The position numbers and the translations under genes are program-made. The notes under the pieces are model-generated. The model worked only from the letters and a program-made list of their open reading frames with translations. It was not told where the DNA came from and ran no database searches. Of a stretch of DNA of 64,000 nucleotides, positions 44,076-54,753 are shown piece by piece. The stretch comes from Dryomyza anilis (taxonomy: Eukaryota > Arthropoda > Insecta > Diptera > Dryomyzidae). Position 1 is the first letter of the stretch, and each line of letters opens with the position of its first letter. The DNA is taken from the NCBI GenBank assembly GCA_951804985.1, contig OX638130.1:105350040-105414039 (forward strand), in the 5' to 3' direction.

Positions 44076-45964
44076 GGGTTCTACATCATCGAAAACGAAA
44101 ATTTTAGCCTATATACGATATCGTGATACGATATGTTAATATCGTGTGATTTGTTGGCAGTTATAAATAAACTTTAAAAGTATTTTTGCTTATAATGTAT
44201 TTGTCAGCTTTTCCTTAATTCAACCTTCAACTTATACTGTTGATTTCAAACAGCAGATAAATATGGTTCGCATGAACTTGTTTGAAATTATCCGTTGTAT
44301 TGTTATTTTCGTGACTTGCATATACATTATTATATTTATAAAAACAAAATAACAAGAGACTTCTGCAATATAAAAAATGTCTTCAAGTTTGAAAAGAAAA
44401 CAGCATAAAAAAAATAATAAATTAAAAAGACGCAATTTATGTCCTTTTCTCATATAATAAAAAGAAAAAATATACGATGTGACATAAATTATGAATGTCT
44501 AACCATTTGCATCATTTTTACGCAGCTAAACGATGTAGTCGATGTAATAAAACGGTTGTAATTGCCAAATAAGTTAACGATGCCAGTATTCCGAAAACTT
44601 GTTTGCATACTCAAAAAGATATCTTTTTCGTAACATTTGGAATAACTTCGGATATCGATAACATTTAAAAGATAACTTTCAGACATCATTTGTCATCGTA
44701 TTTATCGATTAGTCGCAATTCTGATCCATATGATTCGCGTTTTAAGCTCGAACTTTGCATGGAACAAGAATTTCTCCTCATAAATTTGATAAAATAGCGT
44801 TGATTGTACATTTTTATTTCTTTGAGTAGAATTTTAAAAAGCTTTATCAGTCTCATCAAAATCGAAATAACGTCGACTTTAAAAACAGTTTCAGAATTTC
44901 TGATTATTTAATCGTATATTTATTTGTCAATAAGCTGATATTTTCTTTAAACTCTTGATCGGCTCGAAGTCATAGCTGGACATCGAAGCTTGCATAAGGT
45001 CATTCCCGAAGATTAGAGTCGGAATAGATAGCACCCATCAGGGTAAATTAGATGCATTATGATGGAACAGTTTTAATTCGCGATAAAATTACTCGAATAT
45101 TCTTCTCTGTTGAGCATATGTGTTGCTTTCTTTTAACTCTTAAAATCGAACGGCTTTGTCTTATCAAAATCTTCCGTATCTCCAAGGTTTCGATTGTATC
45201 CACAAATGGCTCTTGCAGTTTTATAACAATTAGGTCTAATGTTATGTGTTAGGCGTTATAAATGTCACATGCGTCGTGAAGCACAGAACATCTCGAAATT
45301 AAAATCCCGGAGCTGTTGCATACGGGATAAAAAATTGCAAAACTTTGTTCTAATATTTCAAGACAAGATTTTGCGGGACACAACACTATAAATATGTGTC
45401 TAAAAATTGTTGTGTGTATATTTGTTTCCTTTATTTTTGTGAACTTTAGTTTTAATTTCAAAAATAAAGTTCAGAACAAAACGTTATTTTTCAATATTTA
45501 AAATAACGTCGGTTTTTTATAAAAAATTATTTGTTTCGTTCAGAACAAAAACTTTATTTGTTTAATATTTTTTTATTTTGTTCAGAACTAAACGTTTGAA
45601 AAATAAAATGCTTGCGTTTTTTTCGTTTCATTGAGTACCCCTACTTTATTTTCATTATTGGTTGCTCCTTACGAAAACACACGAATTTGTAGTTGGAATT
45701 TTTCATACAACAATTTTAAATGCGTTAAATTTCGTAACGGCCGTTGGTTTGCATTCTACATCTTGTTTCACTCAAACATAATAACAGCAATCTTGTCAAA
45801 TAAACTTTTACAAAAAAAAAAATATATATTTATTTTCAAATGAATACTGGAATTTATATTAACCCCCTAATTATGTAACTTTTTATTTCGTGTGACTACG
45901 ATTCGTTTTCAGTCCCTTTCGTCTAAAATTGGTATAACCTATTTTAAACGTTTTTCTTCAAAAA
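44076..45964. other. Gene-free AT-rich stretch
   Basis: No gene. 45460-45600 repeats GTTCAGAACAAAACGTT-like words three times. 44110-44155 has CGATATCGTGATACGATAT. Otherwise nothing. Confidence 0.4.
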
Positions 45965-46100
45965 GCCTTTCTCCCCTGCCGTTCGGATTCAACACTAAAC
46001 GGTAGGTCCCACCGTTAGAGACAAATGTAACACGCACAGCTTAAATTATGCGAATGTGCTCGGTCTAGGTTTTTCCGCACTGCTGTGCCGAGCTTTTATT
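45965..46100 (+). mobile_element. Decayed 3' part of a family A SINE
   Basis: GCCGTTCGGATTC-ACACTAAACGGTAGGTCCCACC followed by ACGCACAGCTTAAA and GTGCTCGGTCTAGGTTT matches the second half of the SINE at 9951-10258 with many substitutions. The tRNA-like head is absent. Confidence 0.65.
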
Positions 46101-47087
46101 TTTAAAAGTATTAATCGATTTTCGAAGGATTTCCATAAATAATAAATATATGTATGGAAAATTCAAATTATTGTAATTTCGTATGGACCGACCCCCTAAT
46201 AAAACCGTGTCACTGTTAATAAAGCTGTTGCAGATGTTACCAGTCTTTATATACGCTGCCGGACAGGTGTCACCTATGGAATCTATTGTTTGTTTTTATA
46301 AAATTAATTACCGACAAAGCGACATGATACATTGGAAAACAAGAAATCACAACAATACAAAAATCAGTAGCTGGAGCGGAGCTACAGGTTATGGAAAATA
46401 TGTTGCTATGATCTTTTGTTTTTTTTACGACTTGAGGGAACCCACTAATGTCCATCGTACGAATGACCAGAGGCGTTATTAAAGAGCACGACTGCGAAAC
46501 CTGCGAACAATTATAGATGTTAATGAGCAAGAGTGGTAAGTAAGTGGTGGCAGTCATGTAATCGCTTAAGGTGTTGTATTGCTCCAATGAAGATGACGAT
46601 GAGCAATCGCTAAACAATTATGAGAAACCATTTTGAAAATTTTGATTAGACGTAGTTGATGATGCTCATGTTGAGGTTGTTTTTGTTGTTGTTGCAATTA
46701 TGCAATGCCATACAAGAGTCGAACCGACGAGAAGAGTTTTTTCTAAGTTTTGGGTGAAATGGTAACCTGAAGATTTCGCGGATGTTTGGTTTGGTCTTTG
46801 CGCAAAGCACGATATGTCTGGTTTGACTTTTGAGTTGTGTGCCAATCGGTTCGTTGGTCGTTCAGTCAGTAGGGTGCTGCAGGTGCATTTGAGTTCATGA
46901 CTGTGTGTTAGAGAGATGAAGTGAACAAAAAAAGCCAAAAGAGTGAAAAGTGGCGTCTACAACGACGGACAATTTTATTTCGCGTGTCACCGGTTTTTGC
47001 TCCATGCTATAAACGGAAGTCAAGATGCGCCATTTGGACGGACAATTGCATGGTGCAGAGTTGGTGGTAGAGGCCTCTAGGTTTTGC
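46101..47087. other. Intergenic, upstream of glycine-rich gene G4
   Basis: No gene recognised; open frames at 46183-46482 (plus) and 46270-46938 (minus) have no family resemblance. The TATA box of the next gene follows. Confidence 0.4.
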
Positions 47088-47096
47088 TATAAAATA
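47088..47096 (+). promoter_or_regulatory. TATA box of glycine-rich gene G4
   Basis: TATAAAATA with initiator-like TCAGTT 32 bp downstream (47120-47125), the textbook spacing; the 5' UTR would be about 57 nt. Confidence 0.8.
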
Positions 47097-47178
47097 CCTC
47101 TGCAACTATTCGTTAAGCATCAGTTGTTATTTGTTGTTTGACTCTTGTGCGCCTAACTAAGCCGTTGACAAAGACAAC

Positions 47179-47994
47179 ATGAAGGTTTGTTTTATTTTTT
47201 GTGGAAGACATTGTTGCTCAAGGGATACCATGTGGATTAGGTTTCCTTGAGCATTTGTGCCTCGCTAAGATTCGATAAAATACTTATATTGTCTTTTCGC
47301 TTAGGTTTTCGTTTGCTTGCTCGCAGTGTGTGCCGTTGCTAATGCTGGCTTCCTGTTCGGAGGTGGAAGTAGTGGTGGAGGCGGCGGTGGTCATGGTGGC
47401 GGCGGTGGAGGTGGTCATGGCGGCGGCGGTTGGTCTAGTGGAGGCGGCGGTGGAGGTGGTCATGGCGGCGGCGGTTGGTCCAGCGGCGGTGGTGGTGGCG
47501 GTGGCGGTGGCGGTTGGTCCAGCGGCGGAGGTGGAGGCGGCCATGGCGGCAGCAGTTCCGGCACAGTTAAAATAATCAAAATCATTTCTGAGGATGGTGG
47601 CTCTTCCGGAGGACACGGGGGCGGCGGCGGTGGCTGGTCTGCTGGAGGCGGTGGTGGTGGAGGCGGCGGTTGGGCACCATCGGGAGGCTGGGCACCATCC
47701 GGAGGCAGCTCAGGCGGTGATGTAAAAATTATTAAAGTAATCTCATCATCGGGCGGCGGTGGTTCATCGGGCGGTTGGTCAGCAGGCGGCGGCGGTGGTT
47801 CATCAGGCGGTTGGTCATCCGGCGGTAGCGGCGGTCATGGACATGGTGGCGGTTCCAGCTCGGGCGGCACTGTCAAGATCATTAAAATTATTAGTGAAGC
47901 AGGCGGTGCTGGAGGCGGTGGTGGATGGTCTGCTGGTGGTGGTGGCGGTGGCGGCGGCTGGTCTGCTGGTGGTGGTGCAGGCGGTGGCTGGTAA
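47179..47994 (+). CDS. Secreted glycine-rich protein with three VKIIKII cassettes (G4)
   Basis: Exons 47179-47184 (ATGAAG, donor GTTTGT) and 47305-47994, giving 231 aa. Signal peptide MKVFVCLLAVCAVANA, then GFLFGGG. The mature protein is mostly glycine with regularly spaced Trp (GGWSSGG, GGWSAGG, GGWAPSGG) and three cassettes about 50 residues apart: TVKIIKIISEDGG (~88), DVKIIKVISSSGG (~139) and TVKIIKIISEAGG (~189). C-terminus A-G-G-G-W. AATAAA at 48076-48081. Likely an extracellular structural protein (inference). The Gly runs are encoded by mixed GGN codons, so they are not simple microsatellites. Confidence 0.88.
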
Positions 47995-48089
47995 TTCTCA
48001 ACCGTAAAGCGACTACTGACATTGTGATACCACTTCGATTTTGTGAAGTTAACGTTGTACCTTTTTTTTTAGTTAAATAAAATTGTTAT

Positions 48090-48689
48090 AAAAAAATATA
48101 AATTTTATTTTAATTTGCTCACAACTTAATTAATAGCATTATACATTTATTATGTCTTGGTAAACATGTTAAAACACTCGACGTTGCTTAAGTTTCTTTA
48201 CCAGGGTTTTTCCCCCCAAAAGAGTTTCTAAGTAGCTGCTTTATGATGGGTAGCCACCTTGACCATTTTTAGTTATCAATGAGGCGCATGTTGTTTTTTG
48301 TTCAAAATTTTGTTCTCTTCATTATTTTTCAACTTGCGATGTTTTTTTTTTTGCAAATATTATTAATGATATAATATTTTTGTTGAAATGTTATTAAATA
48401 TTTTCATGAGCAACTTCAAGGAAAAATTTGAAGTCACGATCTGTGTTATTAATCTTGGTATTTTTGGCAGCTTTAAGCGTGCCTCAAACGCTGCATGCGT
48501 CGGTATATTTTAATTATTTAATTGGCTTTTTAGAATATAGAAAATGATTGAGTTCCTTGGGTGTCTCGGGAGCATCTCAATGGGAGCATCTCAATAAGAT
48601 AAAAGATATCTAAAGAATCATATTAGACTAACTTTTAACAGATAGAAATATACACAATGTTTTTAAAAGGCCTATGAATGTCCGCCTAA
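48090..48689. other. Intergenic stretch
   Basis: Nothing recognisable. Confidence 0.4.
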
Positions 48690-48920
48690 GTTTACATTGT
48701 TAAATTTTAGCAAACTTTTTGCATTTACAGCATACTTTTATTTGCAATAACGAACTGTTTGCTAAGAATCTTAGTTCTGCTGCACGAGATCTGCACAAGA
48801 TCGCGCTAGTGTCGTTGGTGTAGCCAACATGCAAAAGATGGCGCCATTTTCTCCAGAGTCTTTAGCACGCTGCAGCTAATGCGTCTATAATTCGTAGTTA
48901 TATGACGAAATTTATATTTA
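48690..48920 (-). mobile_element. Fragment related to the 37628-38247 MITE
   Basis: Shares TTTGCTAAGAAT, GCATACTTTTATTTGCAATA, AAGATCGCGCTAGTGTC, ATGGCGCCA and CGTCTATAATTCGTAG words with the MITE, in reverse order. The terminal CACTCAAAAT repeats are missing. Confidence 0.6.
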
Positions 48921-49170
48921 AAACGGATATTTCTACTACGTTGCAATGCACGCATGCAAAAGTGAAATAGTTAGGAAAATGTTATTTCACGAGGGGGTAA
49001 GTAAAATATATGTATAAGTTAAAGAAAATTTATAATATATAAAAGAACGAAAAAACGAAACTCTAACTTAAAAATTCTATATCAAAAAAATCGGTTAAAA
49101 TTCCGTTTCGAATGGATCGATCCTGTGATGCCGTAATTTCACATTTTGAATTTGATCTTCTTATATATTG
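48921..49170. other. Intergenic stretch
   Basis: Nothing recognisable. Confidence 0.35.
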
Positions 49171-49481
49171 TAGCGTCGGTAGCTCAAGATTAGTGCGTTG
49201 GACGGCAAGCCGGAAGATCCCAGGTTCAAGCCGGGACTGGGGCTAACAACATCTTTTCATAGAATCTATTTTCTATACCGCGCTACCTCTCGGCAGTAAA
49301 TGGCAAACCTACGAGACTAAAACATTGCCTATGAAAAGCTTTTACCCGCCGTTCGGATTCGGCAATAAACTGTAGGTCCCAGCACTTCGAGTACAAATAT
49401 AAAACGCACAGCTCAAAATGGTGAGAGCTCGGCCTAAGTTCTTATAGGACTGTGGCGCCAAGCTATTATTTTTATTATTAT
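49171..49481 (+). mobile_element. tRNA-derived SINE (family A), diverged copy
   Basis: Head GCGTCGGTAGCTCAAG with a one-base-shortened A box region, B box GGTTCAAGCC, family body and ATT-type tail. Target duplication unclear (TATTGTAG / TATGTATTAG). Confidence 0.82.
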
Positions 49482-50852
49482 GTATTAGAATAACAAAAAT
49501 TCGACTCCGAATGAAAATATCAGGTACGATGGTTTTCAGAATGGGGGCTATTATTACAATACTTATTTGGGGAGGATTTACAGACTTAAACTGGCCGATT
49601 GAATTTACTTCTGCGGTATAAATAGTAATAAAAATAAAAACCTGATTTCGGTTTATCTTCGTGTATAATTACAAGAGATCAGTATTTGCACAAATGCTGT
49701 ACAATTAAATAATTCATTATTTAGGACCGTAGCGCCGTCATCAATGTGGGGAGATCGCCCAGGGAGAATCTCTTTGGGAGTAATTAATTCTCGATTATTT
49801 TAAAATCATCGAATTTGCGTCGGATGCTCAGATATTAGTATGTGGGATTAGGAGCCGAGTCGCTGTTCGATACCCGTGGCTACAACATTTTTCCATCCGA
49901 CGCTACCACTCGGCAGCAAATGGCAAACCTCCGAGAGTTAAAGTCAGTCCATAAAAACTCATGTGATGGCCAAACATGTAAATTATTAATTTCTAAAATT
50001 ACTTTATTTTACGACCTTATGTTTACATTTTTGATATGCTACGAGATATATATCTATGTTTACATCTTTACACCAAACATCGATGCACTAAAAACTCTTA
50101 AACTAGTTTTGTGGTATCTGTAAAGCAAATTACGACAAGGTCATAGTTTAAGGCATTTATATTTATTATTTGTTTGTTTTTTTTTTCAACTATTAATTAA
50201 AATTCATTAAATTTCATAATTTACATACCTGGTAAAATCAATTTAAATAATGATAGACTAAACTTAACATACGTTATTTTTATGTTTTCATTATTTTTAG
50301 GCTTTTCGTATGAATAAACAATACTGACTATTGACCATCTTGTTGTTAACGTATTTTGGTGTTTTGTCTTTGGATGTTTTTAAGCAACTTTTTTTTTTGT
50401 TTACGGTTGTTTTAGATTAATATCAAAGATTATTCATTCAAATTGCTTTATTATCATTGCAATTTAGCTGCCGTTGCTAGCTATAATATAAACATTATCG
50501 AAATACTTAATGATTTATGTTAATATGATTCATAAATCATGTAGGCACATTAATTGTTTCAAGCTGTTTTAATTATTGATATATTTTAGGGTATTGTAGT
50601 ATATAATTTTTATTGTACAATAAAATAAAAAAAAAAATAATAGCAGGCGGTTTGCACAAGAAATTAACCAGCTGTTAATAGCTTTGTTAACAATTAATAA
50701 AACTTGTTTTTTTTTTGTTTTTCTTTGTTACAACTTTCTTAAATAAAGTATAAATAATTTGAATACCTTTACAGTTAAATGTTATCTTGCATTTATGTGA
50801 AAATTAAGATACCATAAATTAATAGGTATAATAAAATTTAAGCATTACAATA
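49482..50852. other. Intergenic, with a decayed SINE head
   Basis: 49826-49960 is a heavily decayed family A SINE (GTTCGATACCC B box, CTACCACTCGGCAGCAAATG, AACCTCCGAGAGTTAAA). The remainder is AT-rich and gene-free. Confidence 0.5.
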
Positions 50853-51213
50853 GCTGCATTAAGCGACCTCAGCAGTTGCGAAACTGCTCAGTAACTAAAC
50901 GCTCACTGTTACTGAATGCACCGCTATCTCAGCTGTCAATTTACAAATTAATTTATTTTAATATTTTATTAAATTTACATACAACTCTTTAATTGATTAA
51001 AAACATATTTTCAATCTAAATTCCATTTTTGTTTATAAATATTTGAGTTAAAATGTCATCGAATGTCATCGATAAGAAAGGCAGCGCAAATGTAGCGTAA
51101 AAATTTCATGCTGGAAAAAATGGCGACCGCTCACTAAACATGTTGAGAGTAGCATGCCATTCAAGCTCAAATAGCACAACAGCTCCACAACTGCTGAGGT
51201 CGCTGAATGCAGC
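50853..51213. mobile_element. 361-bp MITE with GCTGCATT-AGCGACCTCAGC ends
   Basis: The left GCTGCATTAAGCGACCTCAG and right end (reverse: GCTGCATTCAGCGACCTCAG) are inverted repeats of about 28 bp with one mismatch in the first 20. CAAT occurs outside both ends. Non-coding. Confidence 0.82.
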
Positions 51214-51228
51214 CAATGTTGAACATAA

Positions 51229-52093
51229 TCAGCCTTTTCGTGAATAAAATTCTTCAGGGAATTTTTACCCTTGGTGGAAAATAAGTATCGTGAACCATAT
51301 TCGAAAAGGGAAAAAAATTTTCCCTAAAAAAACTACGTATCATGAACAACATTTTGGAGGAAAAATTACCCCTGTTTCGCCGAAAAAATTCCGCCACTTT
51401 TTCATCGGGGAAAAGAATTAATTAAAAACCAAACACACTTTAATTAACTATACTTTTATTTTTTATAATATGTTAACAAATATCTATGGATAGCACCAAA
51501 AAATGTTAATTACATATTTCTGCACAAATAAATTACAGAAACTTGGGGAATATCTTAATTTTATTTTTTAACTCTTGAAAAATGAACGCAATCTAATCAC
51601 AACATTTTCTTAAATGGAAAACTACAATTAAGAGTCATTTTATTTACTTTAAATTGCAGTTTAACATAATTTTAACTTCAATATTTATTTTCACAACACA
51701 ATGCAATTTTATCCAACAACACTGTTTGACATTTGGCAAAACAGCTGATTTAGCGTTGCCTGATGTTCAGTTCTAATTGCAAATTAAACTTTTATTGACC
51801 TAAAAAAATGTGAAATTTGTGCATAAAAGTATAGTTAACTGCAAATAATAAAGATCTGTAAACATATTTTATATTTGAACTATTATTTTACAACTTTATT
51901 ATCTGAAATGATAAAGATAACCAAAAAAACGCATTAAAAAAATCTGGCCATATTGTTAAACTGCATTCGAATTTCGAACAAAATTCCGGAGGAATTGTTG
52001 TTCCTGGAATATTGGCGATACCAAAATATTTTACCTGGGAACAAAAAATTCCGAGGGAATAGAATATTCCCCAAGTCTTCACGATAAGGCTGA
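51229..52093. mobile_element. MITE with TCAGCCTT-TCGTGAA ends
   Basis: Left TCAGCCTTTTCGTGAA and right TTCACGATAAGGCTGA are inverted repeats with one mismatch. ATAA lies outside each end (51225-51228, 52094-52097). Internal words TTCCCC/GGGGAA and GGAATTTTT repeat. Non-coding, 865 bp, 15 bp beyond the preceding MITE. Confidence 0.75.
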
Positions 52094-52097
52094 ATAA

Positions 52098-53099
52098 AAT
52101 CACAAGTCGAATATGCAATTTGAAAAATAAAAGACATATCTGAAGTCGCAGTAATCCGTGTGGACATATTTGACCCCACCTATCATGATATTTTACCACT
52201 CTGGTCTAATTTCATTTCATACTATTTTTGTGACGATGCATAAGGACGACGAAAATTTAAGTGAATTTCTGCTGCTGCATTCTTTTTTGTTATTGAATCC
52301 TATTAGATGGATATATTTTTAATGTCTTCAAACAATTTTGGAATTTGGTTTATATAAGAAATTTGTTACATTTAGTTAAAAACAAAAAATATATACATAT
52401 TTTATTCCATATACTTCATTGATCAGTTAATCATTAATAATCGTTATTTATGGTTTCTAAAAGTCTTCTAAACTTCGTACTTTTCGTTTCAATAGCAATT
52501 AACTAGCAAAGTAATAAATTTCTGATTAAAATGAATTTATATATTTTTTTGATTAATGCCAATGTCACAATATAAAAATTAAGAAAATAATGCAAAAAAA
52601 GTAAAGTTTAAAATGTGCATATTAAATTTTAAAATTAATATCGATTATGCAGTTCTTTTGTTTCTACAAATATATAAATTATTTCCAATATTTATCTTGT
52701 TCGTTATAAAGCATTCTTTTAAATGACCGGTTACTGAAAGTGACTTGTTTTAAACTCAAGTAAAATGTATGTGTCCCGCATTGTATGTTCGCTGACCTCA
52801 AACATTTAACAATATCTACTTCATTAGCTTTGTTTTGTGGTACGGAAAGAACTACTAACGTATGTCTATAAATGAAAAATATAAGAATAAAAACAAATTA
52901 TAGAAAAATAAAACAAAAATAAAAAAAAAAAAAATCAAAAAAAAAAATGGAAATATTAATTAAAAATAGTAAGATTTAAAAAAAATGAAAACAAAATAAA
53001 TTGTTTAATTAATAAAATGTTTAAAGAAAGAAGAGCTTAGAAGAATCTAATTTTTTTTAGCATTTTATACTGCAAGATGGTTTTTGCTCATGATTTTGC
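52098..53099. other. Intergenic, upstream of glycine-rich gene G5
   Basis: Very AT-rich; poly-A stretches at 52915-52955. No gene. Confidence 0.4.
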
Positions 53100-53108
53100 T
53101 ATAAATAG
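53100..53108 (+). promoter_or_regulatory. TATA box of Gly/Ser-rich gene G5
   Basis: TATAAATAG, 83 bp before the ATG. Confidence 0.7.
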
Positions 53109-53182
53109 TTAATCCACGCGTTGGCAAAAATATTCTAACTTGTGATCTCTTGCGTTGGATACTAAATTCTACCTCCTTTAAC

Positions 53183-54137
53183 ATGAAGGTGAGCCAAACT
53201 CTAGAATATATGCAGCAGTTTTTTTAAAATATTTATTGTTTTTTTTTAGGTATTCGTTTGCATACTCGCTTCCTTGGCTGTGGTCAGTGCTGGTGGTGGT
53301 TACCTGCCACGCGGCGGTGGTTCTCATCGATCAGCTGGTCAACATCAGACAGCTGGTGGTCATGGAGGACATGTTGCTCATGCATCGTCATCGTATGGTG
53401 TGAGTCAGTCGGCACCTGTTGTTTCGCACGTGGCACAGAAAGGTGCCGGTAGTTCTCATGGAGGTTCTCATGGTGCTGTCCATGGCGTTTCTCATGGAAG
53501 TGCTTATGGTGGTGCCCATGGCAGTTCTAATGGTATTGGCCATGGAGGAGCTTATGGTGGTTCTCATGGAAGTACTTCTGGTGGCTCTCATGGAATTGGT
53601 TATGGTGGTTCCCATGGCGATGCATCTCAAGGTCACTCGTATAGTGCTGCCCAACAAGATTCATCTTTGGGCTCTGCATGGGGTGGTGCCCATGGGGGCT
53701 CTAATGTCGGTGCTTACGGTAGTTCCCATGGTGGCGCCTCCCAAGGCAATGCTTATGGTGGTTCACATGGTGGCGCTTCCCAAGGCAATGCTTATGGTGG
53801 CTCTAATGGCGGTATTTATGGTTCTTCTAGAGGTAGTTCCAATGGCGGCGCCTCTCAAGCTCACTCATATAGTGCTGCCCAACAAGGTTCCTCATCGGGC
53901 TCTGCATGGGGTGGCGCTCAACGTTATGGCGCTGGTTCTTCTAAAGCCACATCTGGTTGGACTTCAAGTTCTCAGTCCAACTATGGCAACTCCGTCAATC
54001 ATGGTCAATCTAGTCACAGACAATCTGCTGCTGGTTATGCTTCTGGTTATGGACATGGTGCTGGCAACGGTCACTCGGCTGGTCTCTCAGCTGGCGGTTA
54101 TGGCTATGGTGGAGCTTCATCTGGTTGGAAAGCTTAA
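53183..54137 (+). CDS. Secreted Gly/Ser/His-rich repeat protein (G5)
   Basis: Exons 53183-53188 (ATGAAG, donor GTGAGC) and 53250-54137, giving 297 aa. Signal peptide MKVFVCILASLAVVSA, then GGGYLPRGGG. It has the same gene architecture as the neighbouring glycine-rich genes but no VKIIKVI cassette. Instead it is built of S-H-G-G / A-Y-G-G / N-G-G units, with a repeated block A-S-Q-G-N-A-Y-G-G-S and a longer repeat H-S-Y-S-A-A-Q-Q-(D/G)-S-S that occurs twice (~120 and ~195). C-terminus A-S-S-G-W-K-A. AATAAA at 54180-54185. Low-complexity, presumably extracellular structural or secretion protein; function unknown. Confidence 0.85.
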
Positions 54138-54189
54138 ATCTACTCTATTAAGTGTCTGTAAAAACTAAAAAGATTTGAAAATAAATAAA

Positions 54190-54753
54190 ACGTTATTAAA
54201 AAACAAACATTTCTTTTACTACTGCAATTACACTGATTGACACAGAATGCATATTTAACCTATGTATATTTAAAAAGTATTTTTTTTTTTAAATGTTTAT
54301 ATGTAAGTTCATTGCTCCAGTCTTTTGTTTTTATTTCATAGCTTTTATTGATTGTTTAACAAAATTGCCTGTAGATGGCAGCGCGTTAATTAAGCTCTTA
54401 AATTGGTTTAAAGCACAAAAAGCTGATTTTTTATAACTTGCACAGAGTGTATTATGTTTTAAATACGAGCCAAAAATTTAGCTGAAAGCTCATTATGTCA
54501 AAGTAAGTTTTGTGTTTTGTGCCCTGCAGTTTAATGTCTTGAATTGGTAATGCTTTTTATTTTATAGGGTTATTTCAGTTCAATGTCAATGCAGAAATGA
54601 AAGTTATTTTCTGTGTGTAGTATTTTATTTCATATAGCTTTGCCCCGAACTTATGATGTCGTATCTTCATAAAAAAAGCCTATGGATAAATTTAATTTTA
54701 AATGTGAATTTTTTTTATAAAAGTAATTTTTTTAGTTTTAACATAAATTTTGA
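54190..54753. other. Intergenic stretch
   Basis: Nothing recognisable. Confidence 0.4.

Noticed and set aside
46183..46938. Possible small genes upstream of the gene at 47179
   Set aside because: No signal peptide, domain, or splice and promoter support.
53419..54168. Met/Val/Leu-rich 249-codon frame, plus strand
   Set aside because: Out-of-frame reading of the Gly/Ser-rich gene at 53183-54137.
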